Below are positions 37,421 to 46,709 of a DNA stretch of 64,000 bases, piece after piece; the first letter of the stretch is position 1, and every line of letters begins with the position of its first letter. The position numbers were made by a program, and so were the translations under genes. The notes below the pieces were generated by a model, which searched no databases, was not told the DNA's origin, and saw only the letters and a program-made list of their open reading frames with translations. The DNA is from Lumnitzera littorea (taxonomy: Eukaryota; Streptophyta; Magnoliopsida; Myrtales; Combretaceae), in contig JAMXBB010000008.1 of assembly GCA_024138015.1 (NCBI GenBank), forward strand, positions 4,124,751 through 4,188,750, written 5' to 3'.

Positions 37421-38301
37421 AACTCTTGTACATACTCATTAATAGTCCTCCGTTGACAACACACCTCTCTAAGGTGCATTTTAGGTCAAAATTGTCAATC
37501 AACTCTTCTTCGAATGTGTCAAACATGTTGGGGCACTTGATTAGGTTGAATCTCACATCGTTTAATTCTAAGAGCTTGAACATTTCTCTCTTCCTCTTTA
37601 TAGGATTCTTCTACTTGGCTTTTGTCCTCATTAATTAGCTCTAATCTCCTATTAACTCTTTGTTTAACTCCTCCAACTTGTATTTGATAAGCTGGGCGAT
37701 CTACTTCCCTATGAAGAACTTCTTAAGCTGGATTCAATTGGGGTGTTAACATTTTCTAAGCTACCAACCCTATAGGCCTCATCCACTCTTGTAATCATAG
37801 TTTCTTGCATTAACATCATCATATTCTCCATCATCATTGCTATTCGATCTAGTTATTCATCAACAGTTGGCTCTACATGGCATCCATAGCGAAGAACATC
37901 ACTATCATTGTCTTCCACTACTATATTAACACTTAAAATAGTCATGTTTACCTCTTTAACAATCAAAATTATCACAACAAATCAAGAAACCATAGAAACA
38001 ACAACCATAATCACAGCTACATTGCTTTCACTACCTATCCGTCACACACAACAAGAATAAGGCAAAATAAAGTACAACTTACACACTTAACCTATGATCA
38101 CAAAACCCAAAACAAAACCTAAAGCACAAAACAAAAATTACCTGCTACAATATAACCACAACACCAACACAATTTTTACCTTGACAATACTAACATAAAT
38201 GATCTCATAAAAACTCACCTCAACAACACTAACATTAATTTCTAATAATACAGAAACAATATCTCAACAACTCATGTTCACAACCCTACTTAAAACCTCA
38301 T

Positions 38302-38313
38302 GCTCCAATTCCT
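38302..38313 (-). other. Primer-binding site remnant of the gypsy element
   Basis: AGGAATTGGAGC on the minus strand directly follows the 5' LTR and matches the initiator tRNA-Met site TGGTATCAGAGC at 8 of 12 positions. The sequence continues ATGAGG, as is common after this site in plant elements. Confidence 0.5.
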
Positions 38314-38316
38314 AGA

Positions 38317-39130
38317 TGATGTTTCTTGGAGGAGGTCTTACCTTATGTAGATGGGTCCTCTAGAGAATAGTTACCAGCAAAGGAAAAGTATAGGTTTAGA
38401 TGGAATCAAAACATAAAAAGAAGAAATTATTAAGCCTCATAAGCTACTTGTAGATGTGAAGTATCACTCAAGTACTCACGAACCACTATACCACCAGATG
38501 TGATTCACTGGATTGATATAGTAAGTTGCTTGCCAATACAATCTTACTTAAGGGTTACTATGAGTTGTGTGAAGGAAATTCTCAATGCTAAGAAGAAAAC
38601 ATGAAATGCGTAATTTTCATTAATGAGGCAAAATCTAATTACAATAGCTATACAAAGAGACTATTTATACTAGATCCTACTAAGGTTACTTATACTGATT
38701 AATTTACTAAAATGAGTAAGAAGAAATTACAAATCAAAGTACAATAGAAGAGGGACAATTCTATAATCCCACTAGAAATGGAACATTCTAAGTGTCAGGT
38801 GTTGCGCATAGGAGAAAAGATACGTGTCATCATCATAGTGGAAGATGTGCTTACAAATAACAAATTATGACTAATAATGATGAGGTCGGCGTGTGAAACA
38901 CCTTTAGTTAGATTGAGCTCCTTAAGTTAATTGATAGAGTTTCATGTAGGTCAAGATAAATCATAGTAACACTACAAACAGGTCGAGAAGCTTAGAGGTT
39001 ATCCTTAAAGGTGTTGTTCTACTTGTCGAAAAGGGTAGATTCAAATCAACAATTGAGTACTTAAACAACTAAGTTTGCCAAACCTCTTGCTCTTGATTAG
39101 GTCAAAAGTCCAAGTGCTTATTCCCTATCA
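38317..39130 (-). repeat. 5' LTR of the gypsy element
   Basis: Homologous over its whole length to 32799-33629. It abuts copia RT sequence at 39131 (KYSM) on one side and the primer-binding remnant at 38313 on the other. Confidence 0.88.
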
Positions 39131-39960
39131 ACATACTGTACTTAGCAATAGAAGAAAAAGTCTCATTATAATCCTTCCTTTCTACTTGAGTAAACCTCTT
39201 TGCAACCAATCTAGTCTTATAGTGCTCAACACAACCATCAAGCCTATATTTCAATTCATACACTCATTTAGATCCTATAACCTTCTTATCTTTAGGCAAA
39301 TTTGTAAGCTTCTATGTATCATTTTACTCAAAAGCTTCTAACTCAACTTACATTACATCTGACCATTCTTGATGTTTAGTTGCTTCTAAGTAGTTAGATG
39401 GTTCTTGAATAGTTAACACATGAAGTAATGAAGAAACATAAATAGGTGGGAAAAGGGTAAAACTTTGAGAAGTAAACAAAAGATATGAGGTTGAGGGAGC
39501 AGTCATAGGATGTTTCTCAAGAATTACCTTGCACTTGTCAAAGGTGGTAAGCTATTTAGACCTTAAATATCCAATGAAGCAAATGAAAAGGAAAACGAGA
39601 CACATTTTCATTTCTATGAAAAGGGAGTTTATGAAATTTAGCTTCTTGATGGACGTCACTAACAAAATTATTGAAACTTAGATCTTCACATTCTTCCAAA
39701 TGGTCAAGTTTCCAAAAGTATGGCCTAATCGAGCATATGTAAGACTTACACAATTGCAAGATAAATGATAATAAGATGATACATACTTATTCAAGTCAAC
39801 TAAAGAAGGAAAAACACTAGTAGCTTCTATTTGAAGATCATAAAGCCTGCAAGCACTTGAGCTCTTGCAATTATGGTTTCACATTTAGGGTCCTAAAGTA
39901 CATAGTGAGAAGAGTCAAAATTTGCAACTATTTGCCAATATGAGGAATCGGGAAAATGTT
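39131..39960 (-). pseudogene. copia integrase zinc finger joined to RT start, integrase core deleted
   Basis: From high to low coordinates the minus strand reads a pre-integrase type stretch (YARLGHTFGNL, then VSDVHQEAKFHKLPFHRNEN), then HLLHWIFKV-stop where functional elements have HCDIWGP and the integrase catalytic core. It goes on almost at once to the linker and RT start with EATKHQEWSDVM and HYKTRLVAKRFTQ. About 250 residues of integrase core are therefore missing. Confidence 0.75.
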
Positions 39961-40466
39961 ATATAATACGAAAGATGGATCAAGTCAGATTAGATCCAAC
40001 TCTATCCATACTTAACAATATGCCAATAGGCAATTTAAGACTTATTAAGTTAAATTATTATTTTTTTTGTTTCAATTACATTTATGCAAATTGCCCAATC
40101 AATTGATATTTATAATCATTAGCTCAATTTTTTTTTGTTTTTCTTTGTATTTTACACCTTAAAATTGAATCACCATTATAATTTCTATTGTCATATATTG
40201 TATGTTTTGCTTTGATATAAATGCAATTTATATATTCTTCTATTCACATCCAATTGTTATCATAATCGTCATATTATTTTATTTAACAATCCTTTATCAA
40301 CTTTTTTTTTTTGGGTACATGCATATATTTGTTTTGTTTCTTTTATTTGTTTTTTTTATTATGTTTTTTATAATTATTAAATTTTAATACTAATAATATT
40401 CTTTATATTTTTTCTATTTAGTTTTCTTTATCCTTATATTATTTAATCCTTCCTTATACTTGCCCT
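39961..40466. other. AT-rich DNA
   Basis: No gene is visible. The frame at 40202-40387 is a Phe/Ile-rich translation of a T-rich stretch. Confidence 0.5.
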
Positions 40467-40690
40467 CTATATCGATTTTTCAATCGAAATTGAGGCGGTG
40501 GCACTTCCTCCGGACGCTTCCTTACCATTAGAAATAGTCTTGCTTTTGGCATCCTCCAATCCAGACACCAGCTTCTTGCTCGTCTCCTCAAAAAGTTTTC
40601 CGCGACAATAAAATGATGTTGCCCATAATTTTAATGGTATCCACGAGATGTCCAATTTCATGCTTTCCTTGCTTGTCCCGGCCGAGGAGG
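40467..40690 (-). pseudogene. 3' fragment of the small-protein family (copy 4)
   Basis: Reads HEIGHLVDTIKIMGNII in one frame (matching HEIQNMVDAIQVMENNI of the intact copy), then after a one-base shift KLVSGLEDAKSKTISNGKEA and ATASISIEKSI-stop. The homology breaks off at about 40690, right after the position equal to the LGWN motif, so the 5' half is missing. The sequence on the other side of the breakpoint (40691 onward) is homologous to 58500 onward. An ATG-initiated 64-codon frame exists here but does not follow the family frame at its start. Confidence 0.75.
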
Positions 40691-41230
40691 TTAACCAAAT
40701 GTATGCATGTGAGTAACTAATATATATATATAACTGTGCGGAAAAGATGAGTGTTTTCTAAAAGGAATGTTATGGAATGGGGTTCCTATATCAACTATCA
40801 ACATATGAACATCACAAATTAATCATGTTGAACACGTTTAAAACTGAAATTTGCTGATGCTGCAACTTCAACATTTGATTTTAATTCCTTAAGATTTAAT
40901 ATTCTTATTGATTCTATAACTTGAATCTAGAGTTTGAATTCTTTAAAATTTCATCATTTCCTCTAGCTTTTGAATATATTCTATCTCTAGTCCTACTTAC
41001 ATTTTAGACAACTCTCATCCACGATTAAAAGTTACAAATATATTCAACAAAATATAACCAAGCAAATTATTTTGAACATATTGATGAGTATAGATTATAC
41101 CTAATCAATAACGAATCGAATCTATGCTATCTACAATATTTGCAATTTTAGTTCAATATGTTCACTCCAATCTATTTGAATGTTCGCTCTTCTTGAATTC
41201 AATTGGGCAAACTCTTCCCGACATTACCAG
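40691..41230. repeat. Duplicated flank block (partner at 58500-59130)
   Basis: Collinear landmarks shared with 58500-59130 are CCAAATGTATG, TTCTAAAAGGAAT, CTTCAACATTTGATT, TAATTCCTTA.GATTTAAT and TTGGGCAAA.TCT. A part (40790-40990) also occurs near 5160-5480. No coding potential. Confidence 0.75.
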
Positions 41231-41559
41231 GTACTTGGTTTGATGATGTTTGCAAGGGAGCTATATTCTCCTTTTTCCTAATAGTTGCAGTATAGTAGTT
41301 AGGGGTAAAAAAAAAAAAAAGGTATATCAAGGATTTGCTAAGTTTACATATTCTAGAGAATATAAAAGAGTAGGAAAAATAAATAAATATCCAAATAATT
41401 GGATGGTTCAACAATGAGTGTTGAAAATGTCATATGATTTGCTCTTTCTTTTTCTTCAATTCTAGAAAACATTTATCGCATTATAATATGTTCGTTAATT
41501 CCTCGTTTGTTATCGTCCCATTACCCTCTTTTTCACATCAAACTCCGGCGACGATGTCT

Positions 41560-42036
41560 CTACATGTACCGATAAACCTGTTGGGCTGGTTTTGCTGCCG
41601 CGATTGAGGAAGTGGCTGTGGGCGCTTTTTCCAGTGCTTTCTTCACCGTAGAAATCATCTCGCTTTTCGCATCCTCCAATCCTGACAGCAGCTTCTCACT
41701 CAATTCCTTCCAAGCGTTCTGCAAGGCTGTAATGTTGTTCTCCATGACTTGGATGGCATCTACCATATTTTGGATCTCATGCTCTGCTCGCAGATTCCAG
41801 CCGAGAAGGATTTTGTCGAAGTGGTCGACATGAGCCTTGAGGTTACTCTTCAGATAGTTTGCAAGGCATTGTAGCTCGGCTTTGGATATGGATCGTTTCA
41901 TGGAGGCAGCCCATTGCTTTACGATAGCTTCAGCTTCCTCAGGGCTTTGGACTTCCTGATCTTCCGATTTCTCTGACAAATTGATCTGAATCGATACTTG
42001 TTGAGTTGTGTGGGATGGAATATTTATCGTTGCCAT
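41560..42036 (-). CDS. Unrecognised small charged protein, family copy 5 (158 aa, best preserved)
   Basis: I do not recognise this protein. The 158-codon frame is uninterrupted: a Thr/Ser-rich start to QVSIQINLSEK (13-23), EEAEAIVKQW (33-42), MKRSISKAEL (46-55), CLANYLKSN (57-65), AHVDHFDKILLGWNL (68-82), MVDAIQVMENNI (91-102), then a GLEDAKSEMIS module (119-129) and an Ala-rich tail. Heptad-like spacing of hydrophobics suggests helical bundles or coiled coils. The last residues (QQVYRYM) are not shared. Its leader has TTGACGACA like the other copies and a TATA-rich core promoter at 42131-42147. The start is supported by the same ATG in the 55-56 kb pseudogene (MATINIPSHTT). The cellular role is unknown. 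Confidence 0.65.
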   Translation of the reverse strand: MATINIPSHTTQQVSIQINLSEKSEDQEVQSPEEAEAIVKQWAASMKRSISKAELQCLANYLKSNLKAHVDHFDKILLGWNLRAEHEIQNMVDAIQVMENNITALQNAWKELSEKLLSGLEDAKSEMISTVKKALEKAPTATSSIAAAKPAQQVYRYM

Positions 42037-42130
42037 TAGACGAACGTTATATTGTCGTCAAGACTGATATTCTTCAAATTTCTTACCAGACTCGAACGTT
42101 TTTTACTTGCGTCTATACCTGTATACATAT

Positions 42131-42147
42131 ATATCATATATATATAG
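42131..42147 (-). promoter_or_regulatory. TATA-rich core promoter of family copy 5
   Basis: CTATATATATATGATATAT on the minus strand lies about 100 bases upstream of the ATG at 42036. It could also be simple TA repeat, but the distance suits a plant TATA box. Confidence 0.4.
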
Positions 42148-42155
42148 AGAGAGGA

Positions 42156-42182
42156 GGGGGTGGGGGTGGGTGGGGGGTGGGG
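42156..42182 (+). other. G-quadruplex-capable tract upstream of family copy 5
   Basis: Five G runs of 5, 5, 3, 6 and 4 bases are separated by single T residues, within 27 bases. This fits a stable parallel quadruplex. It is on the plus strand, which is the template strand of the gene, about 120-145 bases upstream of the ATG. The homologous position upstream of the 55-56 kb copy is a pure GA repeat (56277-56318), and in the promoter duplicate at 42975 it is a mixed GGGGAGAGAGGG tract. Confidence 0.75.
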
Positions 42183-42479
42183 TGAAGATAGAGATAACGT
42201 GATGCCAACCGGCAACATCACTGCACAGCAACCCCATCACCTACCCACTCCAAAATTATCCCAACATCTGAATAAATCGTTCCAGTTTCTCCATGCAAAG
42301 CGGGATTAATTCCTTTTCATTTGACTAACATTATTCATTTAACCGTATTATATATATATATATATATATATACATATATTAAAGTTTAATATATATATTT
42401 AAACTTTTCATATCTCTTTTGTACTTATTCAGACTTAAAAATTTACAAGTCCATCGCCTCTCTATCCAAAGTTGTAATA

Positions 42480-42830
42480 ATCGATACCGCTTGAATACAC
42501 TCATAAGCTCTAAAACTCGAATCTCCAGGCCCATGGATTCAATTTCTTCCTCCAACTTCAATTGCATCGGTCAAAATAGTCAACTTTAACACTTCCCGGT
42601 GATATGGTTTATAACTATAATAAAATTTATATGGAGTATGGCAAAAAGGATGAACCTATGGATGAGAAAGTAAAACCTAAGGCTGTGTACATGGATAGAA
42701 TCGAGTTATAAAATGCTTAGATAAGACTATATATTTTCTGGAAAAAAAAAAATAGTCCATCTTTAGCACTAAAATAATATATTCTTCAGCTAAATCAAAA
42801 TAATATGCAGTGACCAATGAAATATATATA
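42480..42830. repeat. Duplicated upstream region, copy 1
   Basis: Matches 43380-43790 (TTCAATTTCTTCCTCCAACT, AATTGCATCGGTCAAAATA, AGGATGAACCTATGGATGA). A part also occurs at 45150-45310 (TAAAACCTAAG.CTGTGTAC). It belongs to the upstream flank of the small-protein genes. Confidence 0.8.
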
Positions 42831-42959
42831 TATATATATATGTAATTACCAATAGTATTTAAATATATGACAATATGTATAGTGATTATTCTAAAAATAC
42901 TTGCTACGTGTTTAAAAACTATCTATATTATGTATACGTTTATATGGCATATATTATTT

Positions 42960-43790
42960 ATTGATTCTCTACTCGAGGGGAGAGAGGGAAAAGAGAAAGA
43001 AATGACATACAACATCATGGCAACAAACCACCCGATCATCACCTACCCACTCTAAAATTATCCCAACATTTAATTTTTTCTTTAATTGACCTCCATTATT
43101 CATTTAACCGTACTTAATAAATGCTAATACCAATCTCCATTCCCTTCAACTAACCAACAAGCATTAAATTTGAATATTGGTCTCGTAACTCTCGCAATGT
43201 TCAGTGTAGAAATTTTCCTTTGTTAGATCTGTCAAAAATGCCTAAGGTATCTCACTCATAGCATATAGATGATTAAACTTTTTGTAAAAATTTAATTTCA
43301 ATTTTAAGAAATTGAAATTAAAAATTTACTTCTGATATGATATATGTCTATGATAGATTACACTAATCTATTCTGTTCGAACATACTCATAAACTTAAAG
43401 TTCGAATTGCTAAGCATATGAATTCAATTTCTTCCTCCAACTTTAATTGCATCGGTCAAAATAAGTCAACGTTAGCCCTTCCCGATGATATGGTTTATAA
43501 CTATAATAAAATTTATGTGAAGTATGGCTAAAAGGATGAACCTATGGATGAATACGAGGAAATCACGCGAGATTTCAAACCTCGATGTACATTGGTTTAA
43601 TTCAATATCCTTGGCCTCTTTAGAGAGAGTAAATATATGGGTGTGTAGATTCTGAGTTATAAAATGCATAAATAAGACCATAGATATTTTAGAAATAAAA
43701 GAATACTATAGAGCATGTAGGTGATATTGTCTTTAGCACCAAAATAATATATTCTTCAGCTAAACCATAACAATCTGTAGTCAACAGAAA
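42960..43790. repeat. Duplicated promoter region of the small-protein family without a gene
   Basis: A purine tract at 42975-43000, then ATCACCTACCCACTC and AAATTATCCCAACATTT (near 43037-43072), repeat the order seen upstream of family copies 5 (42232-42272) and 6 (56346-56380). The rest (43380-43790) repeats 42480-42830. No family coding sequence is joined to it, so this is an orphan duplicate. Frames here (42867-43055, 43472-43681) are not conserved. Confidence 0.7.
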
Positions 43791-44719
43791 AATAGCTTGA
43801 TGAGAAACTTATGGTTCAGGGGTAGTTTAATCTGAAAAATGGTCCTTGCTTTTGATTTGGTTTAGGTAAGAGAAGCACAAAAACCTAGAAGAGTAAACTA
43901 GCCAGTGAATTATAATAATAGGAGTGATCGATACGCTACAATAGCTCATGGCCACTCATAGGATCTAAAGGACGTTCGAAACCATACATCCAATAAGAAC
44001 TTAAAGTAACAAAAAGATTTTAGTCTAAATATCAAAGTTCCAGGTCTGGACTATTTTTTATATGCAATAATAGATTGGAATAAAATGAAATGGAATTCAA
44101 AACTATATGTATCCATGCAAGTAATATTAATTTCAATTTTAGTTGAACCAAACTCGAATTGAATAGAGTGAGTACATAATGACATTTATTAGAAATATCC
44201 TCAATTCTTAGATGCAGCAAAGATGAATTATATATTGTAGTTTACATATTAGTTTATGATAATATGTATTACATAATATGATATAATAATTAATAATGTT
44301 ATAATATAATATATGAAAACATAGTAGATATGTACCATCATAACATAGTAACTATGTAATATATGGCATTGTGTATATTATATTATATTATATAAATGAG
44401 CGACATATATGCATATTATATATATATATACACACACATACATACGAAAATAAACAAATAATATATCATAATGCGTAATTATTATATAAATAGAAATTCT
44501 ATTATATACATATGATACATACAAAAATATAAATACATATCAATTTATGTATACAAGTAGAAGATCCTTTTGGTAATTAGATTTTTAGCTCAATTTAATA
44601 TGACAAATTAATCTTTTTGTTAGTGGTAAGCTCAGAGATTTGGGCCTAATTTGAGGGATTTCTTAAGAAAATCTAACATGATAGCCTTATACTCAACTTG
44701 ATCGGGATTTATGTGAAAG

Positions 44720-45140
44720 ACCTTCGTTAAGCTTCAACATGAAGATTGTCTCTATGGTCTTTTTTCAAAGATGAAAGGTTGATCGGATTACTTGAATTTA
44801 TCTTGGGGCACTTGAAAAGCTTTTAAAAGAAAATACTAGAAAATGTGACACAGGAAACGATGTTTACCTAGTTTGTTTTCTTCATTCCTTTTCTATAGAG
44901 GTCATAGTGTATAATGCAAACCTTTAATAGAATCTCCATATTTAATAATTGTCCATCCATATTATCATATCCTCATGGATTGAGCAAGTTTGTCGATCTA
45001 CCAGCCCATCACGTCCTTGGTTATGACTTTATTTTTTCATGGATAATGCAAGGCACCTAAGCAATGAACTGTGTTCTGCAATTAGAGGAAGGACGTATAC
45101 TTTCTATAAAAAATATAATAACATTTCTTTTGGCCTAATA
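44720..45140. repeat. Dispersed 430-base block, copy 1
   Basis: Nearly collinear with 54315-54740: GCTTCAACA.GAAGATTGTC, TGAAAAGCTTTTAAAAGAA, TTTGTTTTCTTCATTCCTTT, AATGAACTGTGTTCTG. No family of transposable element is recognised. Open frames are not shared. The stretch from 43791 to 44719 shows only AT-rich DNA. Confidence 0.8.
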
Positions 45141-45794
45141 AGTAGAGAAAGTAAAACCTAAGACTGTGTACATGGATAACATCAAGTTATAAAATGCATA
45201 GATAAGACCATAGATTTTCTAGAAAAATAAAAGAATGGTATACACCATAGAGGGGACATCATCTTAGCACCAAAATAACATACTCATTAGCTAAACCAAA
45301 ATAATAGGAAATGAGTACTAGTATATATATATATATATATACACACACACAAATGTACACATGTATTCACATACATATATATATGTATATATGTAATACC
45401 CTAAAACATTAGCCACGTGTCCCACATCAAATGTAAATATTTATTAAAGTCTCTAGTGTACCTATTGTAATCTCTAAATAAGTCTACAAGTTTATTTTTC
45501 ACATGAATTTAAAATAGCTATTAAGTAAACTTTATAAAATTATGATCAAGAATTTACTATTCGTAAAATGAAACTCTAATTGTCTTAACTCAAAGATCAT
45601 TTTCACAATCTCCTAATCACCACTACCATCCTAGTAATCTCATTGAATATCTTCAAATTCATCAAGCTCTATCCTTTCCACTTAAGTATTTGCATCTAAA
45701 AAATTGTACGAAGGTGAGTTGAAACTTAGTATGGAATACAACACACATACACATGAACATGTAATTTTCAATCACGCACATGAACATGTAATTT

Positions 45795-45850
45795 TAACTT
45801 GCGGGCTAAAATAAATCGGTTTTGGTTGGCTTGTTTAACCCATTTATGCC
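45795..45850. repeat. Flanking direct repeat left of the 3.6 kb unit
   Basis: GCGGGCTAAA...GGTTGGCTTGTTTAACCCA recurs at 49579-49630 as CGCAGGCTAAA...GGTTGGTCTGTTTAACCCA. Strings of this kind (GGGCTAA, AACCCATTTAA) are typical of plant hAT elements. They enclose 3.6 kb unit 1. Confidence 0.55.
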
Positions 45851-45949
45851 TTTAGCCCACAGGTTAGCCCATTTAACCCGCTTCTTAAATAGGTTAGAGT
45901 TGAGATTTTTTTACCCGTTTAAAAAGTAGGCTAAATGTGTAAACCTTGC

Positions 45950-46678
45950 GAATTTAGTTATTTGATAATAGAATTGAATTATAGTACTGTAGATAACTTC
46001 ATAAGTAAATAAAGCCAAGTAAGATAAAAATTTTATGAATTTAAATATATTATCGGTAATAAAAACTCTAAAAATTCGAGTGAAACCTAAATCGTATACG
46101 AAAATCTTAAACCCTATGTATGCGTAAGTATCCAAAATCAAACTTGAACTTAACAAAAACCCTAAAACTATAACTTTAAATTTATAAAATGAATAAATAT
46201 AACTTAATAGTAATAAAACCTAGTCGATTATAATTATCAACTAAAACTCGTAATCATATAAAACTTTTAACGAACACGTTAAAATAAATCATAAATATTA
46301 TAAACGTAACGAGTAACAATTAAATTAATAAATTTTTATAAAATTTCAATATTATTTTACAAATAATAAAATTATAACTTTTGTATTTGGAAAAATATAA
46401 TATTTTATTTATTTATTATTTTCCTTTTTCCTTTTTCTCTCCTTCCCAGATTTTTCCTCTTCTTCCACATCCTACAATTACCATATTTGTTTTTTGGTAC
46501 AAGTGTTACTCAACTAGTTTATGCCATGTGATAATTATGTAGTATAAAACAAAAAGATAAGACTCTTGTCTTATCACATTAATTAGAATATCATGCTTGA
46601 TTCTCTTCTTATTTTCCTTTTGCTTTAAATACTTCAATTGCTGCTTGTTTTCTAGAGCTACACGTCTAAAAAGAAAGA

Positions 46679-46709
<31 letters not shown>

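Larger units (their letters stand above)
32799..39130 (-). mobile_element. Decayed Ty3/gypsy LTR retrotransposon nested in the copia element
   Basis: A roughly 6.3 kb element on the minus strand with LTRs at 38317-39130 (5') and 32799-33629 (3'). In order on the minus strand it has gag (37186-37420) with a CCHC knuckle (37022-37069), a protease motif VDSSSC (near 36750-36775, in place of DSG), RT (35690-36040), integrase zinc finger (34565-34792) and integrase core (33900-34530). LTRs end in TGATAGG on one side and near ACAT(C/T)A on the other. The two LTRs differ at many positions, so the insertion is old. No clean target-site duplication could be read. Confidence 0.88.
31619..39960 (-). mobile_element. 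Decayed Ty1/copia retrotransposon, split by a gypsy insertion
   Basis: On the minus strand, going from high to low coordinates: a GAG-pre-integrase/HHCC-like stretch (39556-39830, with LGH.FG.L and HKLPFHRNENVSRFPFHLLH), then directly the start of RT (39131-39400: EATKHQEWSDVM, VEHYKTRLVAKRFTQ, DYNETFSSIAKYSM), the gypsy insertion (32799-39130), then the rest of RT and RNase H (31640-32798: LHQIDVNNAFLYGHLDKEI, LLYADDMLVI, EAKYHSLAFVTKELQQ, DLMTKPCHL). The integrase core is missing between the HHCC part and RT. Stops and frameshifts are frequent. A purine tract (31619-31634) ends the element on the low side. No functional product is possible. Confidence 0.85.

Noticed and set aside
32794..39135. 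Target-site duplication of the gypsy element
   Set aside because: The bases next to the two LTR ends (TGTAT on the left, ACATA on the right) do not match directly, so I do not claim one.
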